From Aliagarivorans taiwanensis DSM 22990 (lineage in GTDB: Bacteria; Pseudomonadota; Gammaproteobacteria; Enterobacterales; Celerinatantimonadaceae): a stretch of 64,000 nucleotides of DNA. Shown piece by piece: positions 28,822 through 36,667 of this stretch. The DNA lies in assembly GCF_000429505.1 (NCBI RefSeq), contig NZ_AUBZ01000009.1:1-64000 (forward strand), read 5' to 3'. The position numbers were made by a program, and so were the translations under genes. Under the pieces are notes generated by a model. That model saw only the letters and a list, made by a program, of their open reading frames with translations, ran no database searches and was not told the origin of the DNA. Position 1 is the first letter of the stretch; each line of letters opens with the position of its first letter.

Positions 28822-29745
28822 ATGGAAGAACCCTGCAAATGTCCCCCTCCCGGGGCGCCGTTATGGCTGGCAACCTTTGCGGATCTGATGTCGCTGCTGA
28901 TGTGCTTCTTCGTACTGCTGCTGGCGTTCTCAGAGATGGACGTATTGAAGTTCAAGCAGATCGCCGGCTCGATGAAGTACGCCTTTGGTGTGCAAAACCT
29001 GCTTGAGGTAAAAGACATTCCCAAGGGCACCTCGGTGATCGCCCAAGAGTTCCGTCCGGGGCGCCCTGAGCCGACCCCGATCGAAACCATCATGCAGCAA
29101 ACCATCGATATCACCCAGGCCAAACTGGAGTTCCAGGACGGTGAAGATGCCGATGCCGGTGGCGAGCAAAAAGACTCCGGCGATCAAAGTGGTGGCCGCT
29201 CACAAGCCCAATCGAGCAGTCAAAGCCAAGAGTCGCAAGCCCAAGAGATCCAAAACCAGCAAGCCAAGCGGATTGCTGAGCAGTTGCGCGATCAGGTGGA
29301 AGATGGCGCCATTGAGGTGGAATCGCTGGGTCAGCAGATCATCATTCGTATCCGTGAGAAAGGCGCATTCCCGGCCGGTTCAGCTTTCTTGCAGCCGCGC
29401 TTTAGACCGATTATCTACCGGGTTGGCGAGCTGATTAAGGATATTCCCGGGGTGATTACCGTGTCGGGTCACACCGACAACCAGCCAGCGCTGTCTGAGC
29501 TGTATCGCTCCAATTGGGACCTCTCCAGTCAACGTGCTGTTTCGGTGGCTCATGAGTTGGTCAAGGTGCCCGGGTTTGAGCTGCAGCGACTGCGGGTGCA
29601 GGGCATGGCCGATACCTTGCCGATTGCGCCGAATAATACTGCCGCAAACCGCAGTAAAAACCGCCGCGTTGAGATTGGCATTATGCAGGGCGAGGCGATG
29701 ATGTCTCAGGAGGTCTCGGTGCAGCCTCAGGCTGACGCTAACTAA
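28822..29745 (+). CDS. pomB: Flagellar motor stator protein PomB (MotB family)
   Basis: 307 residues. One N-terminal TM carries the ion-binding Asp (WLATFADLMSLLMCFFVLLL). A Gln/Ser-rich plug-linker follows (residues about 115-150). The OmpA-like peptidoglycan-binding domain (ISVSGHTDNQPA-type VITVSGHTDNQ, then NRSKNRRVEI) anchors the stator to the wall. Pairing with a PomA-type partner suggests sodium coupling, which sequence alone does not prove. Confidence 0.94.
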   Translation: MEEPCKCPPPGAPLWLATFADLMSLLMCFFVLLLAFSEMDVLKFKQIAGSMKYAFGVQNLLEVKDIPKGTSVIAQEFRPGRPEPTPIETIMQQTIDITQAKLEFQDGEDADAGGEQKDSGDQSGGRSQAQSSSQSQESQAQEIQNQQAKRIAEQLRDQVEDGAIEVESLGQQIIIRIREKGAFPAGSAFLQPRFRPIIYRVGELIKDIPGVITVSGHTDNQPALSELYRSNWDLSSQRAVSVAHELVKVPGFELQRLRVQGMADTLPIAPNNTAANRSKNRRVEIGIMQGEAMMSQEVSVQPQADAN

Positions 29746-29765
29746 GACTCGCGATATCAAGTAGC

Positions 29766-29792
29766 AGGGAGGCAAAGGCCTCCCTCTTTTTT
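29766..29792 (+). terminator. Intrinsic terminator of pomAB
   Basis: Stem agggaggc / gcctccct with a 4-base loop and a T-rich tail (ctcttttttt-like). Confidence 0.9.
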
Positions 29793-29923
29793 ACATTAAG
29801 CTTTCTTTGAGCCATATGTTTTATCTCGGTCGACCGACCCAAAGCGCTGCAAAAGTCTACAGGCGTAGCAGGCAAACTAAACTCAGGGTATAATCCGCGG
29901 CCAAATTTACCGGAGCCGATCCC

Positions 29924-31387
29924 ATGAAGTTTAAGTTCATCGTTAAGTTATTCCCCGAAATTACTATGAAGAGTAAGTCGGTGCGCAAACGCTTTAGCAA
30001 GATCCTGCAAAGCAATATTCGCAATGTGCTGAGCAACTTAGAGATGGATATCCGGGTAAAACTGGAATGGGACCGACTGATCGTTACCGCCCGCAATGTC
30101 GAAGAATCGGACCGCGAACCGCTGGTGGATGCGCTGGGTTGTATCCCGGGTATCCAACACTTCTTGGAAGTGAGCGAGTTTGAGTACACCGATCTACACA
30201 ACCTCTATGAGATTACCCACGAAGTCTGGAAGGATCGCCTGCAAGGCAAAACCTTCTGTGTGCGCGTTAAGCGCAGCGGTAAACAGGATTTCACCTCCAT
30301 CGAAGCAGAGCGTTACGTGGGCGGCGGCATCAACCAGTACTGTGACACTGGCGGCGTGAAGCTGAAGAACCCAGACGTAACCATTCGTTTGGAGATCGAA
30401 GACAACAAGGCCTTCTTGGTGAAACACCAGCATCCGGGTCTGGGCGGCTTCCCTATCGCCACCCAAGAAAGTGTGCTGTCGCTGCTATCCGGCGGCTTTG
30501 ACTCTGGGGTATCCAGCTACCAGCTAATCAAGCGCGGTACCAAGGTACACTACTGCTTCTTTAATCTGGGTGGACGTGCCCATGAGATCGGCGTGAAGCA
30601 AGTGGCCCATCACCTTTGGAAGCGCTATGGCTCCTCGCACCGCGTGAAGTTCATTGCGGTGGACTTTGACCCGGTTGTCGATCAGATCCTACAAAACGTT
30701 GAGAACGGCCAGATGGGCGTAGTGCTTAAGCGGATGATGGTGCGTGCTGCATCAAGTCTGGCGCAGCGTTTGGATATTCCAGCCTTGGTCACTGGTGAAG
30801 CAGTCGGCCAAGTATCCAGCCAGACCTTGGTGAACCTTGGGATGATCGACAAGGTGTCAGAGACGCTGATCCTGCGCCCGCTGATTGCCACCGACAAGCA
30901 AGATATCATCGACACCGCCCACCACATCGGCACTGGCGACTTTGCGGAGACCATGCCGGAGTACTGTGGCGTAATCTCGCAAAAGCCAACGGTCAAAGCA
31001 GTTGAATCGAAGCTGCTGGAAGAAGAGCAGAAATTCGATTTTGGCGTGCTGGATAAGGTGGTGGAAGAGGCGCGGATTATCGATATTCGCGATATTGCCA
31101 ATGAGAGCGATGAGCAGGTACATCAGGTTGAGACTGTGACCGAAGTGCAACAAGAGCACGCGGTGGTACTGGATGTGCGCGCTCCGGAAGAGGAAGAAGT
31201 TGCGCCTCTGGAGCTAGACGACGTAGAAGTGGTACATCTGCCATTCTTTAAACTGGCTACCCAGTTTGGCGATCTGGACCAAAGTAAGCAGTACTTGCTG
31301 TACTGTGACCGCGGCGTGATGAGCAAGCTTCAAGCCTTGTACCTCAAAGAGCAGGGCTTTGATAACGTTGGCGTTTACCGCCGCTAA
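29924..31387 (+). CDS. thiI: tRNA 4-thiouridine synthase / thiazole sulfur carrier ThiI
   Basis: 487 residues. N-terminal ferredoxin-like and THUMP domains (1-165) bind tRNA; a PP-loop pyrophosphatase ([15 protein letters not shown], about residue 185) adenylates U8; the C-terminal rhodanese domain (from about 400) carries the persulfide Cys in [10 protein letters not shown]. The rhodanese extension is typical of gammaproteobacteria, where ThiI also delivers sulfur for thiazole synthesis. Acidic inter-domain linker ([14 protein letters not shown]). Confidence 0.97.
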   Translation: MKFKFIVKLFPEITMKSKSVRKRFSKILQSNIRNVLSNLEMDIRVKLEWDRLIVTARNVEESDREPLVDALGCIPGIQHFLEVSEFEYTDLHNLYEITHEVWKDRLQGKTFCVRVKRSGKQDFTSIEAERYVGGGINQYCDTGGVKLKNPDVTIRLEIEDNKAFLVKHQHPGLGGFPIATQESVLSLLSGGFDSGVSSYQLIKRGTKVHYCFFNLGGRAHEIGVKQVAHHLWKRYGSSHRVKFIAVDFDPVVDQILQNVENGQMGVVLKRMMVRAASSLAQRLDIPALVTGEAVGQVSSQTLVNLGMIDKVSETLILRPLIATDKQDIIDTAHHIGTGDFAETMPEYCGVISQKPTVKAVESKLLEEEQKFDFGVLDKVVEEARIIDIRDIANESDEQVHQVETVTEVQQEHAVVLDVRAPEEEEVAPLELDDVEVVHLPFFKLATQFGDLDQSKQYLLYCDRGVMSKLQALYLKEQGFDNVGVYRR

Positions 31388-31526
31388 GCCACTTTATCTG
31401 CGCTCTGTTACCGGGGTGTTGCGGCGATGTTTAGGATTCGCTAGTCAACACTCCGTGTTTAGCCAACTGGCTCAAGCTTTTAGGGATTTCTCCTGCCGCC
31501 CTCCGGCCCTCGGGTTACACTTTTAA

Positions 31527-31582
31527 GTGAACCACACTGCCAAGTGAACCATATTTCGCGTGAACCATTAATTCGTGTGAGC
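31527..31582 (+). repeat. Four tandem gtgaacca-type repeats before the ACT-domain gene
   Basis: Three exact GTGAACCA units at 31527, 31544 and 31560 and a degenerate GTGTGAGC at 31575 are spaced 17, 16 and 15 bp, that is about one and a half helical turns. The array ends just before the Shine-Dalgarno (aggaggg) of the gene at 31599. It may be a tandem operator or a leader structure; no known factor is assigned. Confidence 0.6.
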
Positions 31583-31598
31583 TAGGAGGGACTGGACT

Positions 31599-32093
31599 AT
31601 GAGTGCAATGTTTATGGTAACCGTCAGTGGTGCTGAGCATCCTGAACGACTGCGAGACCTCGCCACACTAACCCACCAGCACCAAGGAAAGTGGGTCAAC
31701 AGCCGGGTCATTAATCTCGATGGCTATTTTGCCACCATCTTCAAGGTCGAACTGCCCGAAGACCAAGCCGAGCCGCTGCAAGACAAGCTAATCGATTTCC
31801 CCGATGTGAACCTGCAGATTCTCCCTTGCCTCGATACCCCGGAAGTGGCCCGTCATACCGTCGCACTGCATGTCGATGCCGAGGACCGTGCCGGTTTGAT
31901 TCAGGACATCACCTCCTGTCTGGCGCAACACGATGTGGTGGTGGATAAGATGGAGTGCCATCGCTTTCAGGTCGCCGATGCCGCGAGTCTGGTGTTTTCG
32001 GCAGCGTTCGAGTTATCGGTACCAGCAAGCCTGGATATCGGCATGATCAAATCCGAGCTGGAAGAGCTCGATGCGGGGCTGAAAGTTAAGTAG
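31599..32093 (+). CDS. GcvR-like protein with two ACT domains
   Basis: 164 residues, strong aggaggg ribosome site. Two ACT-type regulatory domains: residues about 5-80 (FMVTVSGAEHPERLRDLATL) and 88-160 (TVALHVDAEDRAGLIQDITS). This matches the glycine cleavage system repressor GcvR group, which has no DNA-binding domain and acts by binding GcvA and sensing glycine. Whether this copy controls gcv genes cannot be seen here. It is monocistronic and preceded by the gtgaacca repeats. Confidence 0.75.
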   Translation: MSAMFMVTVSGAEHPERLRDLATLTHQHQGKWVNSRVINLDGYFATIFKVELPEDQAEPLQDKLIDFPDVNLQILPCLDTPEVARHTVALHVDAEDRAGLIQDITSCLAQHDVVVDKMECHRFQVADAASLVFSAAFELSVPASLDIGMIKSELEELDAGLKVK

Positions 32094-32151
32094 CTTAGTG
32101 AAACCGCCAGAGCTGGAAGATAGAGCCGCGCTGAGTCGGCTCTATGTCGTG

Positions 32152-32568
32152 TTAGGCGAGAGAGCTTTCGCTATTGAACTGGGTCACCGCTTTAAGGATG
32201 CTGCGGGCGCTGTATTGGCCGACAAACTTGCCGTTCTCGACCACCGGGATCCGGCGGCGTTTGTCCTTTAACAGCTTCTCTGCCACCGCCAGAATGTCCA
32301 CGTCGGTGCCCAGGGTGTCGACTTCTTCCGTCATAAACTGACCGACATTGCCACCCAAGTGACCGTGATAGGTGCCTTTCAAGATGGCCTGCAGGCAGTC
32401 AATCTCGGAGATAACGCCCACCACCTCTTTTCGCTCATTCAGTACCGTCGCGCCCGACACCTTGGCTGTGATCATCAGGTCGATCGCCTCGAACAGCGAC
32501 GTCTTTGGAGTAACCGTGACCGGGTTAAGGGTCATGTAGTCGATCGCTTTGATAGAACGCAAGGGCAT
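32152..32568 (-). CDS. CBS-domain pair protein
   Basis: 138 residues made only of a Bateman module: CBS1 (residues 8-65, MTLNPVTVTPKTSLFEAIDLM) and CBS2 (78-132, MTEEVDTLGTDVDILAVAEKLL). Such stand-alone proteins bind adenine nucleotides and regulate partners. The pattern SGATVLNERKEVVGVISE fits nucleotide binding. The gene is leftward and monocistronic. No partner is apparent. Confidence 0.8.
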   Translation of the reverse strand: MPLRSIKAIDYMTLNPVTVTPKTSLFEAIDLMITAKVSGATVLNERKEVVGVISEIDCLQAILKGTYHGHLGGNVGQFMTEEVDTLGTDVDILAVAEKLLKDKRRRIPVVENGKFVGQYSARSILKAVTQFNSESSLA

Positions 32569-32679
32569 AGTTGCCTCGGCTTTTTGTTGTTAGTGATAAC
32601 TAATGGTATGCAGAAGAATCGGGTGCTTGTCCAGCAAGTTGTGAAGAAATTGTTATTTTTCTACCGTTTTCAATATGTT

Positions 32680-32942
32680 TATACCCGAGCAACCTCAAGA
32701 TGCTTGTTCAGCGAGATTATCCCGCCCCTCAGGCAAGGCACTGTGACGCAGACTTAGCGGTCTAAGTACAGGAACAGTAACGCAGCATGAGGGGTGGGAA
32801 AACTCGCCCTTTGGGAGGCGCTCAATGTCCATAGTTCTTCGTTGAAAAAACTTGAAATGGGTCATCATTCCTTCGTATTTTCGCCTCGCCCTATGGACAT
32901 TGAGTGCCTCTGAATCCTGCATCTTGAGGTAGTTCGGGTATA
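32680..32942. repeat. 263-bp nested inverted-repeat element (MITE-like)
   Basis: The ends tatacccgagcaacctcaag.. (32680-32703) and its near-perfect reverse complement (32919-32942; 2 mismatches in 24) define the element. Inside are two further inverted repeats: cccgcccctca (32721-32731) with tgaggggtggg (32788-32798), and a perfect ctcaatgtccatag (32821-32834) with ctatggacattgag (32891-32904). The first of these contains smaller palindromic arms (acttag/ctaagt, actgt/acagt). The whole can fold as an outer stem with two large hairpins. No gene is inside. Confidence 0.8.
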
Positions 32943-33033
32943 GAACATGAAGTGGGTAGGGGTTGTGGCTTGGGTATCACGCTACACTAAAGCCAACGCC
33001 TCGTAATGCACGCTCAACCTGCAAGGATCGACA

Positions 33034-35703
33034 ATGAGTTTAGGGAAGCTACAACGCTTGTTTGCGCCACGCTCGGTGGCGGTTATTGGCGCAACCAGCC
33101 GGGCCAATAGCGCCGGGCGCTTGGTGATGTCTGGCTTGATGAACGGTGGTTTTGCTGGACCGGTGATGCCAGTTAACGCCAAAGAGAAAGCGGTGCTGGG
33201 CGTTTTGGCCTACTCACATATCTTGGAGCTGCCACTCACTCCCGACTTGGCGATTGTCTGTTCTGAATCTGAGCAAGCCAAAGCGGAGTTGGCGCTACTC
33301 GGTCAGCTTGGCTGCAAAGTGGTGGTGCTGTGTAGCCGCCTCGATGAGCGCGATAAGGCTGAGGTACAGGAGCTGCTGCAGCGCTTCGACTTTCGCCTGT
33401 TAGGGCCAGATTCCATCGGTTTGATGATCCCAGCGATTGGTCTGCACGCCTCGCTCGCCCACTGCCCGGCCAAGCCCGGTAAGATTGCCTTTGTCTCGCA
33501 ATCGGCGGCGGTGTGCACCACGGTGCTTGATTGGGCCAACTACAACCAGATTGGCTTTTCTTCGTTTATCTCGCTCGGCGAAGCGCTCGATATCACCTTT
33601 GGTGAGCTGCTGGATTATCTGGGGCGCGATGGCAAAACCCAAGCCATCATGCTGTATGTCGACTCGATTCAAGACAAGCAGCGCTTTATGTCGGCGGCGC
33701 GTGCGGCCTCGCGCAATAAGCCGATCTTGGTGATTAAGTCCGGGCGCAGCCAGCAAGGCGCGCTAGCCGCTGCGCTGCACAGCGGTGGTGAAGTGGGGCT
33801 GGATGCGGTGTTCGATGCCGCCTTTCGGCGCGCCGGCATGCTGCGGGTCAAAGACTTACATGAGCTGTTTGCGGCAGTGGAAACGCTGGCCTACTCCAAG
33901 CCGGTGAAGGGCGAGCGGCTGGCGATTATCAGCAACGGTGGTGGTCCGGGTGTGCTGGCCCTCGATACCTTACTAGAAAATGGCGGCAAGTTGGCGGAGC
34001 TGTCTGCCGATACCCTGGCTAAGCTCGACGCTATCTTGCCCACCGGCTGGTCCGGGCAGAACCCGGTGGATATGCTGGGCGATGCCGATCCCAAGCGCTA
34101 TACCCAATGTCTGGATGTGTTGCTGGAAAGCGGTGACGCCGATGCGGTGCTGGTGATGCACGCCCCGGCCTTGTTCGCCTGTGGTGAAGACAGCGCCCAG
34201 GCAGTGATCGACAGCTTTACTCGCCACCGGGCGAGTGGACGCTGTAACCTGCTAACCAACTGGATGGGGGAGCACAGTGCCTATGCCGCACGCGAGCGGC
34301 TGAGAAACGCCGGGATCCCCACCTACCGCACACCCGAGGCGGCAGTTGGCGCGTTTATGCATATGGTGGAGTTTCGCCGCAACCAAAAACTGCTGCAGCA
34401 AACCCCGCAAACCGTCAGTGAGCTGATTCCGGCAGACGCCGCGCTGCAACGTCAAGAGCTGCAGGGCTACCTCAATAATGGTCGCCAAGTATTGGAGACC
34501 CATACCGCCAGTGCACTACTGCAGGCCTATGGGATCAACACCATCGACACCTGGATGGTGAAAAATAAGGCCGAAGCACTGAGTCAGGCCGAGCGCATCG
34601 GCTACCCGGTGGCGCTGAAGATCCAAAGCCCAGACATCTTACACAAAGCGGATGTGCACGGCGTCTCGCTCAACCTAAACAACGCCCAAGAGCTGGAGAT
34701 TGCCGCCGACTCGATGCTGGAGCGGGTGCATCAGGCGTATCCAGAGGCGCAGGTCGATGGCATGTTGCTGCAGCGCATGGCCTTAAGTGCTGGTGCCCAG
34801 GAGCTAAGGATTGCGGTGATCTGCGATCCGGTGTTTGGGCCGGCGATCTTTCTCGGTGAAGGTGGCTCGGAATGGGATGAAGCGAAAGATGCCGCCGTGG
34901 CGCTGCCGCCTTTGAATATGGCGCTGTCCCGTTATCTGCTAATCAGCGCCATCAAGATGCAGAAGATCCGCGAACGTAATCTGCCCCAGAGCATGGACAT
35001 GCAGGCGGTCTGTGCGCTGCTTACCCGCATCTCTCACTTGGTGATCGATTGCCCCGAGATCTACCGTCTCGACCTGAACCCGGTGCTGGTGGCGGGTGAC
35101 AAGGTGACGGTGCTCGACGCCAACATCCAGCTGCGCACCAACGACCAGAGCACCCAACAGCGCCTTGCCATTCGCCCTTACCCCAAAGAGCTTGAGCAAC
35201 GCTGCAAGCTAAAATCGGGGCTCGAGGTGCTGCTGCGACCGATCCTGCCAGAGGATGAACCACGCCACTTAGCCTTCGATTCCTCGCTTAGCGATGAAGA
35301 TCGCTATAAGCGCTACTTCGGCGCACGCGGGCAGATGACCCACGAGGAGATGGCCCTGCTTACCCAGATTGATTATGCCCGGGAGATGGCTTTTATCGCT
35401 GAAGATCGCCAAGCACCGGATGATCGCGCGATTCTGGGGGTGGTGAGAGCAACCATCGACCCCGACAACATCGAAGCCGAGTTCGCCATGGTGGTGCGCA
35501 GTGATATGCAAGGACAAGGCTTGGGCTCGCGCCTGCTAAGCAAGCTTATCGATTACTATCGCGCCAAGGGCACCGAACGAGTCAGCGGTATCACCATGAT
35601 CCAGAATCGCGGAATGGCGGGGCTCGCCAAAAAGCTTGGCTTCAAGGTACGTATGGACTTGGAAGAAGGGGTGATCGAGATGAACTTACAACTGGTGGAG
35701 TAG
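33034..35703 (+). CDS. patZ: Protein lysine acetyltransferase Pat/YfiQ (NDP-forming acyl-CoA synthetase-like plus GNAT)
   Basis: 889 residues, the length of E. coli YfiQ. Order: CoA-binding Rossmann domain (1-130), succinyl-CoA-ligase-like domain (140-450), ATP-grasp domain (480-690), and C-terminal GNAT acetyltransferase (735-885, with DMQGQGLGSRLLSKL as the acetyl-CoA loop). It acetylates lysines of metabolic enzymes such as acetyl-CoA synthetase. At the position of the catalytic His of true ADP-forming synthetases this protein keeps His249 (ALHSGGEVG), whereas E. coli YfiQ, from memory, has Asn there. Its 3' end overlaps the convergent gene by 62 bp. Confidence 0.92.
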   Translation: MSLGKLQRLFAPRSVAVIGATSRANSAGRLVMSGLMNGGFAGPVMPVNAKEKAVLGVLAYSHILELPLTPDLAIVCSESEQAKAELALLGQLGCKVVVLCSRLDERDKAEVQELLQRFDFRLLGPDSIGLMIPAIGLHASLAHCPAKPGKIAFVSQSAAVCTTVLDWANYNQIGFSSFISLGEALDITFGELLDYLGRDGKTQAIMLYVDSIQDKQRFMSAARAASRNKPILVIKSGRSQQGALAAALHSGGEVGLDAVFDAAFRRAGMLRVKDLHELFAAVETLAYSKPVKGERLAIISNGGGPGVLALDTLLENGGKLAELSADTLAKLDAILPTGWSGQNPVDMLGDADPKRYTQCLDVLLESGDADAVLVMHAPALFACGEDSAQAVIDSFTRHRASGRCNLLTNWMGEHSAYAARERLRNAGIPTYRTPEAAVGAFMHMVEFRRNQKLLQQTPQTVSELIPADAALQRQELQGYLNNGRQVLETHTASALLQAYGINTIDTWMVKNKAEALSQAERIGYPVALKIQSPDILHKADVHGVSLNLNNAQELEIAADSMLERVHQAYPEAQVDGMLLQRMALSAGAQELRIAVICDPVFGPAIFLGEGGSEWDEAKDAAVALPPLNMALSRYLLISAIKMQKIRERNLPQSMDMQAVCALLTRISHLVIDCPEIYRLDLNPVLVAGDKVTVLDANIQLRTNDQSTQQRLAIRPYPKELEQRCKLKSGLEVLLRPILPEDEPRHLAFDSSLSDEDRYKRYFGARGQMTHEEMALLTQIDYAREMAFIAEDRQAPDDRAILGVVRATIDPDNIEAEFAMVVRSDMQGQGLGSRLLSKLIDYYRAKGTERVSGITMIQNRGMAGLAKKLGFKVRMDLEEGVIEMNLQLVE

Positions 35704-36397
35704 CGGCTACTCGCGCCAGCTGTTTACCCAAGGCTGCGGCGAACTTGGGCACTAACTCTTGATGACGCCGATGCAGCAACATGTAGGCAGAACGGATACT
35801 CAGAGGACGCTTTAGACAGGTTTTAAGGTGCTCGCGCTGTAACGAGAACACCCGCTCCACCACTTCCAAGGGGGCCGGAAAGTAGTCTGCCCGGCCGCGC
35901 CGTAACATATCGAATATTTTGGTCGGTTCAATGACCTGCTCGTGTCCGACTCGTGACAGCGCATATACCTGCTCGAAATACTGCCAGCCGATAATGCCCA
36001 CCGGCTTGCGATAAGGGAGCTGATCCGGTTTAGGACAGTGGTTGTTCTTATTGGTCCAGTACCAGACCTCGGACTGAAACAGTGGCTGATCAACTAACAG
36101 TAAATTGGCTGAAGGGCTCTTGCCGGGCGAGCGCACACGCAGCGCCTCGCCATCGAGGTCTCCGGCATTGGCTTGGCGGGAGGCCCGCGCCGCAGGTAGA
36201 TCGACAAACTCGATCTGGTAGCCAAGTTCCAGCCCCGCGTTAGAAATCGCTTGATGCGCGTGCGGGTAGAGCGCCCGCAGTTGCTTGATGCTGGCCAGTC
36301 GCAACACTGGCAGCTCGGCACTCAAGCTCGCTTGCGAAGTGATCAGCAAAGCAATAATAAACAGGCGCTTACAGTAAGCGAACCACGACAACAACAA
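35642..36397 (-). CDS. Periplasmic solute-binding-like protein (SBP family 3 type)
   Basis: 251 residues. TTG start (first of three consecutive TTG codons) with aagggga upstream and a signal peptide (FIIALLITSQASLSAE). The mature part reads like a short transporter-type substrate-binding domain: LRLASIKQLRALYPHAHQAI, then GIIGWQYFEQVY and FDMLRRGRADYFPAPLEVV, the usual hinge segments. No permease is adjacent, and many such orphan proteins in Alteromonadales are of unknown ligand. It is divergent from dld; its tail overlaps patZ antisense. Confidence 0.65.
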   Translation of the reverse strand: MLLSWFAYCKRLFIIALLITSQASLSAELPVLRLASIKQLRALYPHAHQAISNAGLELGYQIEFVDLPAARASRQANAGDLDGEALRVRSPGKSPSANLLLVDQPLFQSEVWYWTNKNNHCPKPDQLPYRKPVGIIGWQYFEQVYALSRVGHEQVIEPTKIFDMLRRGRADYFPAPLEVVERVFSLQREHLKTCLKRPLSIRSAYMLLHRRHQELVPKFAAALGKQLARVAATPPVVSSSRSPLLPSPYVP

Positions 36398-36667
36398 CGT
36401 CCCCTTGTGATCTCTGTGGTTTATCGACTTTAGTCCAATAGCTGAGGCTTAAGCTTAGCCACTAAGCTAAGCCAAGCACGATGATACAGCCCGACTATGT
36501 CGATGTATTGCTATCGTTATTTACAGAGTGATAGCGGATTCATCACTGTAGAGAGCCGATTTCTGTTAAGCAACCACTCAATAATGTCGGTGTGATGCCG
36601 CGAAACCGCTAACCAGCCCGCATGCAGTGGGTGTAACCAGCAAGAACTAACCCTGAGAGATGTGCAG

